A DNA stretch of 22,932 bases from contig CAZTPJ010000062.1 in assembly GCA_964614515.1 (NCBI GenBank), forward strand, positions 1 through 22,932. The letters are read 5' to 3'. Position numbers and translations under genes: made by a program. Under the pieces are notes generated by a model, which was not told where the DNA came from, made no database searches, and saw only the letters and a program-made list of their open reading frames with translations. Source of the DNA: CAZTPJ01 sp964614515. Lineage in GTDB: Bacteria; Planctomycetota; Phycisphaerae; Phycisphaerales; UBA1924. Shown piece after piece: positions 8,052 to 17,598 of this stretch (its first letter is position 1; every line of letters begins with the position of its first letter).

Positions 8052-8900
8052 ATGAGATACGTCGCACATTCGGCCGCGATTTCGGCCCTGGCCACCATCG
8101 CCGGGTCCGCCGTCGCACAGCCTTTCGCCATCAGCCACAGCACAAGCAACACGATCCAACAGGGCAACTCGATCGCCTGCCGCTGCTGCACGCCAGAGAC
8201 CACCTTTGAGGCGACCTACTGGCGATCGTTCGACCTTTCCTTCTTCGGCCTCGTGGGCGATGTCGAGATCACAAGCGTGGACATCGGCGTCGAACGCGCC
8301 TTTGACCCCACCGGGTCGCAGCCCATCACCGTCGTACTCTACACCGATCCCGACGGCGGCACGCCAAACCCCATACAGAATCTCCAGGAAATCGGCCGCA
8401 CCGTCTTCAACATGCCCAACGCGTCGCTGGCGAACGTGAGCATTCCCGTCACGGGCATGGCCCGCGCGGGTGCCACGCTCGTCGTGGCCGTGTCAAGCAA
8501 CGATCACACACTGCGTAATCCGCCCCCCCCCGCCCCGGCCATCGGCGCCGTCTTCTACATCGGGTCGAACAGGCTCGGTGAAACTGGCACGAGTTACATG
8601 AGCACGGCCTCATGCTTCCTCACCCAGCCCACACCCACCCAGGGACTCACGCCCGGCCTTGTCAAGCACATCGTGATGACCGTGCGCGGCGAGCAGGTCG
8701 GCACATGCCCATGCGCCTGTGACTTCGACACGTCAACTGGCCTCGGCGTCTGCGATGTCTTTGACTTCCTGGCCTTCGGCAACCTCTTCTTCGCCGGCTC
8801 GCCCTGCGCCTGCGACCTCGACACCTCCACCGGCATCAACGTCTGCGACATCTTCGACTTCCTCGAGTTCGGCAACGAGTTCAACAGCGGGTGTCCGTAA
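8052..8900 (+). CDS. Secreted protein with two Cys-containing dockerin-like C-terminal repeats
   Basis: This 282-aa protein has an N-terminal signal peptide (hydrophobic core 8-19, likely cut after AVA at 22) and a middle region of beta-rich, low-charge sequence with no domain I recognise. The tail holds two near-identical 30-residue repeats at about 219-248 and 251-280. Each reads C-x-C-D-x-D-T-S-T-G-x-x-V-C-D-x-F-D-F-L-x-F-G-N, which combines EF-hand/dockerin-like acidic positions with three cysteines. Such tails are frequent in exported planctomycete proteins and may serve anchoring or sorting. An early IACRCC cluster (41-46) adds cysteines that could form disulfides outside the cell. A run of nine C bases at 8523-8531 encodes prolines at 157-160. 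It is convergent with the SCO1-like gene and 177 bp downstream of dnaN. Function unknown. Confidence 0.85.
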   Translation: MRYVAHSAAISALATIAGSAVAQPFAISHSTSNTIQQGNSIACRCCTPETTFEATYWRSFDLSFFGLVGDVEITSVDIGVERAFDPTGSQPITVVLYTDPDGGTPNPIQNLQEIGRTVFNMPNASLANVSIPVTGMARAGATLVVAVSSNDHTLRNPPPPAPAIGAVFYIGSNRLGETGTSYMSTASCFLTQPTPTQGLTPGLVKHIVMTVRGEQVGTCPCACDFDTSTGLGVCDVFDFLAFGNLFFAGSPCACDLDTSTGINVCDIFDFLEFGNEFNSGCP

Positions 8901-8919
8901 CTCGGAGTACGACGAAGCA

Positions 8920-8941
8920 TGGCCACGCAGGGCCGTGGCCA
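8920..8941. terminator. Hairpin between convergent genes (first of two)
   Basis: TGGCCACG (8920-8927) and CGTGGCCA (8934-8941) form a perfect 8-bp stem with a 6-nt loop, 20 bp after the stop of the secreted-protein gene. There is no T-run, so it may stall transcription from either side or protect the mRNA end. Confidence 0.45.
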
Positions 8942-8971
8942 GGGCAGATAGCGCGCGGCGTTTTGTGCCAT

Positions 8972-8990
8972 CGACCGCGCTTCGCGGTCG
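8972..8990. terminator. Hairpin between convergent genes (second of two)
   Basis: CGACCGCG (8972-8979) and CGCGGTCG (8983-8990) form a perfect 8-bp stem with a CTT loop. It lies midway between the convergent stops at 8900 and 9065, consistent with a bidirectional terminator, but again without a T-run. Confidence 0.5.
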
Positions 8991-9064
8991 GTGCTTGCCC
9001 ACCACCAGCGCACCCTCTGCGTTGTCGAACAATCGGTGGCACGACCGAACAGAGAATCACACGA

Positions 9065-9772
9065 TCACCGTCGCGAACGAAGTGATTCGGCCAGCACTCG
9101 CGCCCGCGCCTCGGCCATCTGCAACTGTTCCTCGAACTGGAACAGGTAGATGCCGAGGATCTCGCGCTTCGGCCCGACGAGGACGATGTGCGATGGATGC
9201 ACGATGTTGATCATCGTCTCCCCCCCCCCGAGGTCGATTGGCCTCTCGGGATCATCGCGAAGTTCAAAGCCCAGGCCATCGCGCACCATCGTCTCGACCG
9301 TGGCGGGGTCGCCCGTGAGGAATCGCCAGCGCGAGAAGTCCGCGCCGTATCGTGAGCCATAGTCCTTCAGTCGCTCCGGCGTATCGCGCGTCGGGTTCAC
9401 CGACACGCTCAGGAACTGCACATCCGTCCCTTCAAGGGCATCGGTCAGCCTCAGCATCGCGGCCGTCAAACCCGGACACACGAACGGACAATCGGAAAAG
9501 AAGTAATCCATGAGCGTGACCCGGCCATCGAGCGCTTCCTGCGTCACCTCGCGTCCATCCTGATCGACCAGCACAAAATCAGGCACGGTCACGCCTTCCC
9601 AGCCAGGATCGGGCAGCGCGGCCGTGGCGGCGTCCGCGGATTGCTGCGGGCGTTCAGTGATGTTGTGTATGGGCGGGGTTGCCTTGCCCGTACTGAGGAT
9701 TCGCCACGAGGCCAGGGCCGCGCCGAGGCAGACGATGGCGATGACGGCGAGTACCGGAAGAATCCTTGGCAT
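9065..9772 (-). CDS. SCO1/SenC family copper chaperone for cytochrome c oxidase
   Basis: This 235-aa thioredoxin-fold protein should help load copper into the CuA site of cytochrome c oxidase, on the outer side of the cytoplasmic membrane. One N-terminal membrane helix (about 5-22) anchors it. The copper ligands are visible: CPFVC (Cys95, Cys99) and His192 in VHPSHIVLVGP, at the same distance from the GP as in known SCO proteins. The ATG at 9772 is chosen because AGGA lies 8 nt upstream and the membrane helix follows directly; a TTG six codons earlier also is open. Ten consecutive C bases (9220-9229) encode the glycines near residues 182-184. It is divergent from ctaB with 119 bp between starts, which fits a shared role in oxidase assembly. 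No oxidase subunit genes are in the window. Confidence 0.93.
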   Translation of the reverse strand: MPRILPVLAVIAIVCLGAALASWRILSTGKATPPIHNITERPQQSADAATAALPDPGWEGVTVPDFVLVDQDGREVTQEALDGRVTLMDYFFSDCPFVCPGLTAAMLRLTDALEGTDVQFLSVSVNPTRDTPERLKDYGSRYGADFSRWRFLTGDPATVETMVRDGLGFELRDDPERPIDLGGGETMINIVHPSHIVLVGPKREILGIYLFQFEEQLQMAEARARVLAESLRSRR

Positions 9773-9780
9773 GTGTTGAA

Positions 9781-9788
9781 TCCTCACC
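9781..9788 (-). promoter_or_regulatory. Ribosome binding site deciding the SCO1-like start
   Basis: Minus-strand GGTGAGGA, whose AGGA ends 8 nt before the ATG at 9772. It favours this ATG over the TTG at 9790. Confidence 0.55.
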
Positions 9789-9878
9789 AATCGTAGCGCG
9801 TGTCATTCCCATTTCCGGTGACTTCGCCTACACTCTTCCCGCTCAACAGGAATCCTTGCGCCCTATTGCACGAGGGAC

Positions 9879-9885
9879 AAAGGAG
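9879..9885 (+). promoter_or_regulatory. Ribosome binding site deciding a GTG start for ctaB
   Basis: AAAGGAG with 6 nt before GTG at 9892. The upstream part of the same frame overlaps the SCO1-like start and has no such site, so the GTG is preferred. Confidence 0.65.
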
Positions 9886-9891
9886 AACACG

Positions 9892-10869
9892 GTGTCACGA
9901 TTGGCCGGTGGCGCGATCGAACCCATCAACTCAAACGACGCGGGCGTCTCCGCCCGACCTTCGGGTCGTGCGCTGGCCGCGCTCATCGAAACGAGCAAGC
10001 CGCGAATCACACGCATGGTGACGATCACCGCAGGCGTCGGGTTCGCCCTGCCCGCGCTGACGGCCACATGGACGGCTGGCTCGCTCGCGGCCGTCGCGAC
10101 CGGAGTGATCGTCGGCACGGCCCTCTCCGCCGCGGGGGCCAACTCGCTCAATCAATGGATGGAGCGAGGGCGAGATGCGCTGATGCCGCGAACATGCGGA
10201 CGGCCATTGCCGCAGGTTCGCGTATCGCCGCAAGCCGTGCTGGCCTTTGGTCTGGCGTGTTCGGTGATGGGCGTGCTGACTCTGTTGTTGCTTGCGGGAC
10301 CAGCGCCGGCGGCCGTGTCGCTGGCGACGATCGTGATTTACCTCCTGCTATACACGCCGTCAAAGGTGATGACGCCGCTCTCGACGTTGATCGGCGCGGT
10401 GCCGGGAGCGCTGCCCCCGTTGATCGGCTGGTCCGCCGGGGCGGGAGGCGGGTTTGAGACGCTCGCCGGCCTCGGTGGCTGGACGCTGTTCCTGATCATG
10501 TTCGTCTGGCAGATTCCGCACTTCCTGGCCATCGCGTGGCTCTATCGCGATGACTATGCGCTGGGCGGGTACAAGGTTCTGGCGGTTGTCGATCCAACCG
10601 GGTCTCGCACGGCGACGGTGATGCTGGTGTGGACGGCGGCGCTGCTGGCCGTGTCGCTGGCGCCGGCGCTGGCCATGCCCGAAGCGCTGGGTCCTGTGTA
10701 TATGGTGGTTGCGATGTTGACCGGCGGCGTGTTCATGGCGCTGACGGTGCGTTTCGCGATCCAGCGCACCAAGTCCGCAGCGCGGCTGGCGTTCATCGGG
10801 TCCGTCATTCACCTGCCCCTGCTTCTCGTGGCGATGGTGGGGGAGGCAATCGTTCGCGCGATGTTGTGA
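9892..10869 (+). CDS. ctaB: Protoheme IX farnesyltransferase (heme O synthase)
   Basis: This 325-aa integral membrane prenyltransferase of the UbiA superfamily attaches a farnesyl group to heme B, giving heme O for haem-copper oxidases. The first Asp-rich motif is present as N-x3-E-x3-D (Asn87, Glu91, Asp95), followed by MPRTCGRPLP (98-107). The conserved YTPSK-x-MTPLSTLIGAVPGALPPLIGW loop and WQIPHFLAIAWLYRDDY segment follow. About eight or nine hydrophobic helices are visible, as expected, and length is normal. GTG at 9892 is chosen on its Shine-Dalgarno. It is divergent from the SCO1-like copper chaperone, and an ABC exporter starts 49 bp after its stop, so the three plus-strand genes may be one operon. 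Confidence 0.95.
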   Translation: MSRLAGGAIEPINSNDAGVSARPSGRALAALIETSKPRITRMVTITAGVGFALPALTATWTAGSLAAVATGVIVGTALSAAGANSLNQWMERGRDALMPRTCGRPLPQVRVSPQAVLAFGLACSVMGVLTLLLLAGPAPAAVSLATIVIYLLLYTPSKVMTPLSTLIGAVPGALPPLIGWSAGAGGGFETLAGLGGWTLFLIMFVWQIPHFLAIAWLYRDDYALGGYKVLAVVDPTGSRTATVMLVWTAALLAVSLAPALAMPEALGPVYMVVAMLTGGVFMALTVRFAIQRTKSAARLAFIGSVIHLPLLLVAMVGEAIVRAML

Positions 10870-10918
10870 CACAGCGACCACGTCGTCCGCACACCATGCC
10901 ACGCATCACGGCCATCTT

Positions 10919-11929
10919 GTGAATCAGACCGACACCCAGCACGATTCAGCCCCCTCCGTCATCGCTCTCGCATCCGTCGTGCGGCGATATCGACATTGGG
11001 AGTCCAAGCGACTCTTTGCGGCCGTCGCGGGCGTCACGCTCGATGTTCCCGATGGACAATGGGTCTGTGTGCTGGGGCCGAACGGTTCGGGTAAGAGCAC
11101 GTTGTTGCGGCTGGTGTGCGGTCTTGAACGCGCGGATGAAGGTTCGATTCGCGTGTTCGGCGAAGGCCCCTCCGGCACGGGGCGTATGTATGCGAAGATG
11201 GGCATCGTGTTTCAGCGTCCGGCGCTGGATCGACTGCTGACCGTGCGTGAGAATCTCGCGCTTCAGGCCGCGCTGCACGGCGTGGCTTCGTCGCAGGTTT
11301 CGTCGAGGGTTCGCGCTGCGGCGGAGCGTGCGCAGATCACCGAGCGTCTCGACGCCCGCGTGGACACGCTGTCGGGCGGGTTGACGCGCCGGGCGGACCT
11401 CGCGCGCGCCATGGTTTCCGATCCGCGCTTGTTGCTGCTTGATGAGCCGACCGCCGGTCTCGACCACGCCGCGCGCATGGCGTTCATGGAGACGCTTGGC
11501 TCGCTGCGCGACGGCTCGGGACGTGCGATTCTGATGACCACGCATTTGATGGACGAGGCGGAACTGTGTGATCGCGTCGTGATGATCGATGCGGGGCGCA
11601 TCGTCGCGGATGGTTCGCCGGAAGATCTGCGCGCTGCGTGTGGCGGCGTGGTGGTTCGCTGCACGGGCGCGGACGCGGAGCGCACCGAGGCCGTGATGGC
11701 CAGGGCCGGGCTTTCACGCGAGCGACACGGGCGACTGGTCATCGGTCGCGGCCCGACGCTGGATGCCGCGCATCTCGCCAGCGTGGTCAACGATCTGCTG
11801 CTGCTCGGGGCGAGTGTGCAGGCCGGGCCGCCCACGCTCGCCGATGCGTATCTCGCCAAGACCGGCAAGGCCCTCGAACCCGACGACATCGGCGTCGTCA
11901 AGCCCGTCACACGCTGGTCCGCGACGTGA
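10919..11929 (+). CDS. ABC transporter ATP-binding protein (ABC-2 exporter type)
   Basis: This 336-aa cytoplasmic ATPase powers the permease encoded 14 bp downstream. It shows Walker A GPNGSGKST (53-61), Q-loop Gln99, signature LSGGL (151-155), Walker B LLLLDEP (171-177), D-loop and switch His209. The long C-terminal extension after about residue 230 and the overall pattern match the CcmA/DrrA-like exporter class. The start is GTG at 10919 with no clear Shine-Dalgarno. Its place directly behind ctaB suggests a link to oxidase or haem/copper maturation, but the exported substrate cannot be told from sequence. A drug or lipid exporter is the alternative. Confidence 0.92.
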   Translation: MNQTDTQHDSAPSVIALASVVRRYRHWESKRLFAAVAGVTLDVPDGQWVCVLGPNGSGKSTLLRLVCGLERADEGSIRVFGEGPSGTGRMYAKMGIVFQRPALDRLLTVRENLALQAALHGVASSQVSSRVRAAAERAQITERLDARVDTLSGGLTRRADLARAMVSDPRLLLLDEPTAGLDHAARMAFMETLGSLRDGSGRAILMTTHLMDEAELCDRVVMIDAGRIVADGSPEDLRAACGGVVVRCTGADAERTEAVMARAGLSRERHGRLVIGRGPTLDAAHLASVVNDLLLLGASVQAGPPTLADAYLAKTGKALEPDDIGVVKPVTRWSAT

Positions 11930-11943
11930 GAGCATACACCCCC

Positions 11944-12735
11944 GTGAACACACAGTCACACAATCCCCCCCCCTCCGGCGTCACGGCCATGATCGCGCTC
12001 ACACGCCGAGAACTCGTTCGCATCACGCGGCAACCCTCGCGCGTGGCCGTGGCCATGGGCACGCCCGTGGTCATCTGGCTCATGCTCGCGGCGGGGCTTG
12101 GCGGCGCGATGCAACTTGGCGACGGCGTGGGCGGCTATGCGACGTATCTCGCGCCGGGCATGGCATCGATGGTCATCGTGTTCACGGCCATTTTCGCGGC
12201 GATGTCGTTGATCGACGACGCCGACGCGGGGTTCCTGCAATCCGCGCTGACGAGTCCCGCGCCGCGATGGTCACTGATCGGCGCGAAGATTCTTGGGCCG
12301 GGCGGCATCGGCTGGGTGCAGGCCGCGCTACTCCTGCCCGCGGTGATTCTCATCGGCGCAAGCGTCACAGCGCAGGGGCTGATCCTCGCGCTGCTCGCGC
12401 TGATGCTCATGTCGATCGGGCTGACGGGCCTGTGCCTCGCGATGGCCTGGCGCATTTCGTCCGTGCAGGGATTTCACGGCGTGATGAACATCATTCTCAT
12501 GCCCATGTGGGTACTCAGCGGGTCGGTGATGCCGCTCGATGGCGCGGCCGGATGGCTGCGAACCATCATGCTCATCAATCCGCTCACATGGCCGACGAGC
12601 GTGATGCGTGATGCCTTGGGCGCTGGATCCACGGCCGATGTCGCGATCATGTGGACGCTCACGATCGGGTTCGCCGTGTTCGGCGTGGCTGCGGCGGCGG
12701 TGGTGATGCGACGCGCTGGCCGTGGGCGAGGATGA
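11944..12735 (+). CDS. ABC-2 type transporter permease
   Basis: This 263-aa protein is the membrane half of the ABC exporter. Six hydrophobic segments are visible, at about residues 38-58, 72-98, 119-140, 143-166, 177-201 and 235-257. The region around GVMNIILMPMWVLSGSVMPL is the typical ABC-2 (DrrB/NodJ-like) signature area. The gene starts 14 bp after the ATPase stop, so the two are co-transcribed and surely partners. The start is uncertain: GTG at 11944 or ATG at 11989. A run of nine C bases (11965-11973) lies between the two, so a slip there would affect only a product begun at the GTG. It is convergent with the sugar-type permease gene. Confidence 0.9.
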   Translation: MNTQSHNPPPSGVTAMIALTRRELVRITRQPSRVAVAMGTPVVIWLMLAAGLGGAMQLGDGVGGYATYLAPGMASMVIVFTAIFAAMSLIDDADAGFLQSALTSPAPRWSLIGAKILGPGGIGWVQAALLLPAVILIGASVTAQGLILALLALMLMSIGLTGLCLAMAWRISSVQGFHGVMNIILMPMWVLSGSVMPLDGAAGWLRTIMLINPLTWPTSVMRDALGAGSTADVAIMWTLTIGFAVFGVAAAAVVMRRAGRGRG

Positions 12736-12771
12736 TGTGAAGGAGTCTTGGGACGGCGATGGTACGGGGGA

Positions 12772-12848
12772 CACTGAAGTCCGGGCTGCTGAACTGCCGA
12801 ATCGGTCTCGATTGATTCACGCGGCTGCTTCTTCGCCGGACTTCAGTG
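12772..12848. repeat. 13-bp perfect inverted repeat between convergent operons
   Basis: CACTGAAGTCCGG (12772-12784) is repeated in exact inverse orientation as CCGGACTTCAGTG (12836-12848), 51 bp apart. The interval contains a second small hairpin, AATCG-GTCT-CGATT. The structure fills most of the 122-bp gap between an ABC-2 permease and a sugar-type permease that converge, so it could be a long bidirectional terminator, the remains of a small mobile element, or a folded RNA. There is no T-run and no target duplication that I can see. Confidence 0.6.
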
Positions 12849-12857
12849 GCACGAAAT

Positions 12858-13694
12858 CTACTCCTTCACCCCGCTGAGCGTCACGCCGCGGATGAACGCG
12901 CGCTGGAAGATCAGGAAGATCACAATCAGCGGCGCGGTGAGGATCGTCGCCGCGGCCATGCGCACGGGCCAACTCTGCACATACTGCCCGCTCGCCAGTT
13001 CCGCCACCGCCAGCGGCAAAGTCTTCATGCGATCGCTGTCCACCACAATCAGCGGCCAGAAAAACGAATTCCACGAATTGATGAACGTTACGATGCCCAG
13101 CGCCGCCACCGCGGGCCACACGGCCGGGATCACGATGTGATGAAAGACGTCGATGTTCCGCATGCCGTCGATGCGTCCGGCCTCGAGCAATGAATCCGGC
13201 ACGGCATGAATCGCCTGCCGCATGTAATAGATGCCAAAACCGCTGGCGAGGAACGGAATGATCAGGCCCTGATAGTTGTTGATGAAGCCCAGCCACGCGC
13301 ACACCTGGTACGCGAAGATGAAGAACACCATCACCGGCAGCATCATCGTCACAAGGCACGCGCCCAGTGCGATGTGTCGGCCCGCGAAACGAAGTTTCGC
13401 CAGCGCGAAACCCGCCAGCGCGTTGTACGCGCCCGCCAGCACCGTCGTCACCACCGCCACCACGATCGAGTTCACATAATACCGATGCAGCGCCGCGCTG
13501 CGCACCGCTTCCGCATAGTTCGACAACTTCCACGACGACGGCCACAGCGAGATCGAACCCGAAAGCGCCTCCTGATCCGTCTTGAGCGACGTGGCGACCA
13601 TCCACAGAAACGGCAGCAGCATCGTCAGCGCGGCCGTATACACCGCGACGTGAACCGCGATGCGCACGGGCCTGGGCGGAAGTCGGCTGGTCAT
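12858..13694 (-). CDS. Carbohydrate ABC transporter permease (MalG/UgpE-like)
   Basis: This 278-aa membrane protein is one of the two permease subunits of a sugar-type importer. Six hydrophobic helices are visible, and the cytoplasmic EAA loop reads EAGRIDGMRNIDVFHHIVIP, which docks the ATPase. The C-terminus FIRGVTLSGVKE is typical of this MalG-like branch. The ATG overlaps the stop of the partner permease by 4 bp (ATGA) and is preceded by GGGAGG, so translation is coupled. No solute-binding protein or ATPase lies nearby; in many bacteria a shared MsmK/UgpC-type ATPase encoded elsewhere serves. The substrate (sugar, oligosaccharide or glycerol phosphate) is not determined. Confidence 0.93.
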   Translation of the reverse strand: MTSRLPPRPVRIAVHVAVYTAALTMLLPFLWMVATSLKTDQEALSGSISLWPSSWKLSNYAEAVRSAALHRYYVNSIVVAVVTTVLAGAYNALAGFALAKLRFAGRHIALGACLVTMMLPVMVFFIFAYQVCAWLGFINNYQGLIIPFLASGFGIYYMRQAIHAVPDSLLEAGRIDGMRNIDVFHHIVIPAVWPAVAALGIVTFINSWNSFFWPLIVVDSDRMKTLPLAVAELASGQYVQSWPVRMAAATILTAPLIVIFLIFQRAFIRGVTLSGVKE

Positions 13695-14590
13695 CGCGCG
13701 CCCCTCCCGCGCAGGAGCCAGAGTTGTGCGGCCGTGGCCGCAAGCGTCAGCGCGAAGATCACCACGCCGATGGTCGCGGCATAGCCGAGCCTTGAGCGTT
13801 GAAACTCGCGCAGCACGTAGAGGTTGAGCACGTTGGTCGCGTCGGTTTCGGCGGCGACGGTCATCGCCCAGATCAGATCAAAGACCTGCAGCGCGCCGAT
13901 GACGCCGGTGATGAGCAGGAAGGCCGTCATCGGCCGCACTTGCGGGATCGTGATCGCGCGCAGCGATTGCCAGGGCGAGGCGCCATCAACCTCCGCCGCT
14001 TCATACAGCGAATCGCTGATGGATGACAGCGCCGCGAGGTAGAGTACCATGCAGAACCCGGCCGTGCGCCACACCTGCACGATGATGATCGACAGCATCG
14101 GCCATGCGAGCACGTTCACGCCGCCGATGGAGATGATCGCACCGCCTTGCAGGAAGTCCGGTGAGTCGATCCCCACGCCGCGCAGCATCCCCGGCAGCAG
14201 ACCCGACTTATCCTCGAGCAGCCATCGCCACACAAAGCCGATCGCGATGATCGACACGATCGTCGGCAGAAACAGGAGCGTTCGCGCCAGCGACCGGCCC
14301 CTGAACCACTTCGCATGAACCGCCACGGCCAGCGCGAACCCCGCCAGCGTCGCCGCGGGAACCGTCAACACCACGAACACCAGCGTGTTGACGAGCGCCG
14401 GCCAGAACCTCGCATCCTCGGACAATCGCTGAAAGTTCCCAAGCCCCACGAATCGCGGCCAACCCGTCCCATCCCACTGAAACAGCGACAACGCAAGCCC
14501 AGCGAGCGTCGGCACGATCGTGAAAATCATCAGCACGGCCATCGGGACCGCGAGAAACAGGTATGGGCTGGCGCGATCGCTCCGCGACAT
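13691..14590 (-). CDS. Carbohydrate ABC transporter permease (MalF/UgpA-like)
   Basis: This 299-aa membrane protein is the second permease subunit of the importer. It starts with a hydrophobic segment after a short polar N-terminus (SPYLFLAVPMAVLMIFTIVP), has six helices, and its EAA loop reads EAAEVDGASPWQSLRAITIP. The FVGLGNFQRL segment after the first helix is typical of the UgpA/MalF-like branch. It lies 27 bp downstream of the secreted dockerin-like gene on the same strand, so it may be read from the same transcript, and it overlaps the partner permease by 4 bp. No strong Shine-Dalgarno precedes the ATG at 14590. Confidence 0.93.
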   Translation of the reverse strand: MSRSDRASPYLFLAVPMAVLMIFTIVPTLAGLALSLFQWDGTGWPRFVGLGNFQRLSEDARFWPALVNTLVFVVLTVPAATLAGFALAVAVHAKWFRGRSLARTLLFLPTIVSIIAIGFVWRWLLEDKSGLLPGMLRGVGIDSPDFLQGGAIISIGGVNVLAWPMLSIIIVQVWRTAGFCMVLYLAALSSISDSLYEAAEVDGASPWQSLRAITIPQVRPMTAFLLITGVIGALQVFDLIWAMTVAAETDATNVLNLYVLREFQRSRLGYAATIGVVIFALTLAATAAQLWLLRGRGAR

Positions 14591-14617
14591 GGGCAGAGTG
14601 TACCCGAGCCGCCCGGG

Positions 14618-16065
14618 TCATCGCACAAATGCGTTGGAGAACTCAAGGAAGTCAAAGATGTCAAACACCTGATCGAGGTTGAAGTCCGCGATGGGGTCTT
14701 GCGCCGCCCACAGATTCTGAAACATGATGAAGTCGAAGATGTCCAGCACCCCGCTGCCGTCGATGTCGGCGCGATGGCCGTAGACCCACAGGTCGTCAGC
14801 GCTGATGACGCCGTCGCCATCGAGGTCGAAGAGGTCGAAGTTCCGGCTGCGGTTCGGAATGACGACGATGCCGTTGACCAGGCCATCGGCGTCGCGTGCG
14901 GTGCCGTCAAGGTCATAGACGCGCTGGCGCAGCATGGCCTGATCGATGTCGTCAGCCACGCCGTCGGAGTTCACGTCGCCGCGAGTCTCATAGAACCCGG
15001 TGTCGGTCCAGACATACAGCGAATCCTGCGGCGTCATATGGGCCGTGCCGAAGAGAGCGGACAGGTCCCACTCGGTGGGATCGAGGTAATCTTCGGCATC
15101 CTCGCCGCGCCATCCGCGGATGATCTCATCGAGCGGTCCCGTTTGCGAGCCTGCGTTGGGAATGAAGTCGCGCAGGGCTTCGAGAATGCTGACATGATTC
15201 GCGACGCTGAAGTCCGGCTGTTGCACGGGTTGTCCGGACAGAATTGCGGCCCCCTGCATCGTCAGCGGAAAGACGAGGGTGAGCGTCGTGGTGTCGTTCG
15301 CGAGTGAGTGTGCGAACCGCATGTTGATCCATGGGTCATACTGCCCCGGGGCGCTGCCGCCAAAGGCGCCGCTGGCGGGGGCGAAACTCTGCACGCGCTG
15401 CAAGAAACGCCCGCGCACGATCCACGACTCACCCCGATCAAACACGCCGTTGCCGTTGCCGCCCTCGTTCACCACCGTTGTCGCCCAGCAGCCGCACAGC
15501 ACGATGGCGAACTCCGCGCCGGTGCGTTCATACTGCGGGTCCGACCAGAAGTTCATGTCATAGTCAGCCGCCGATCGCGCGATGCGCTCGCCGATCGAGC
15601 CATACGGCGCGTGCCCGAAACGCCCCACGTTCGCCAGATACCGCTGAATAGCGCCCGCGCCGAGTTCGCCACCCGTGTTCTTCTGATCGTCGATGTCGAT
15701 GTCGAGAAAGCCGAAGACGGGACTCGGGCCATAGCGGAACGGGTCATAGGGTTGCCCGGCCACGCCCAGCGTCCCCGGCGGATTCACAAGGCCATCAAAG
15801 ACGATCTGAAATCGCACGAGATGCGCATCGCGCGGGCGAATCACCACCCCCGTGTACGGATCAACCAACGGATTCGTCGGCGACCACCCGGCCAGCGACA
15901 CGTGAAGCAGGTCGGGCAGGCGGGTTTCGGGGTGCAACGGCCCTTCCAGGCCCGTTCGCCGCACAACCGCATCGCCGCGAGCGTCGGTCCAGACGATCTC
16001 ACTCACCTGCGCGAGCGCAGTGCTACTCACAAACAGAAGCACGGCGAGGATGGTCGCGATCTGAT

Positions 16066-16069
<4 letters not shown>
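14618..16069 (-). CDS. Secreted protein with dockerin-like calcium-binding C-terminal repeats
   Basis: This 483-aa protein has a signal peptide (hydrophobic core 6-18, likely cut after ALA at 20). The region 21-360 is unrecognised; it is rich in Asp, Gly and Asn. The C-terminus carries dockerin/EF-hand-like units: GDVNSDGVADDID (about 364-376), FDLDGDGVISADDLW (about 414-428), ADIDGSGVLDIFDFIMF (434-450) and ADFNLDQVFDIFDFLEF (461-477). The last two share the DIFDF core with the secreted protein at 8052-8900 but lack its cysteines. Its start overlaps the stop of the response regulator gene by 4 bp, so it is probably translated by coupling and is part of the pilin/two-component run. Function unknown; cell-surface or matrix attachment through the tail is an inference. 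Confidence 0.85.

Positions 16070-17569
<1,500 letters not shown>

Positions 17570-17598
<29 letters not shown>

Noticed and set aside
8521..8531. Frameshift at the C9 run of the secreted protein
   Set aside because: The frame continues through to two intact repeats and a stop, so there is no break.
10889..10918. Small gene or ribosome site between ctaB and the ABC ATPase
   Set aside because: Only a match to the CATGCCACGC repeat core is visible; no Shine-Dalgarno and no coding signal in 49 bp.
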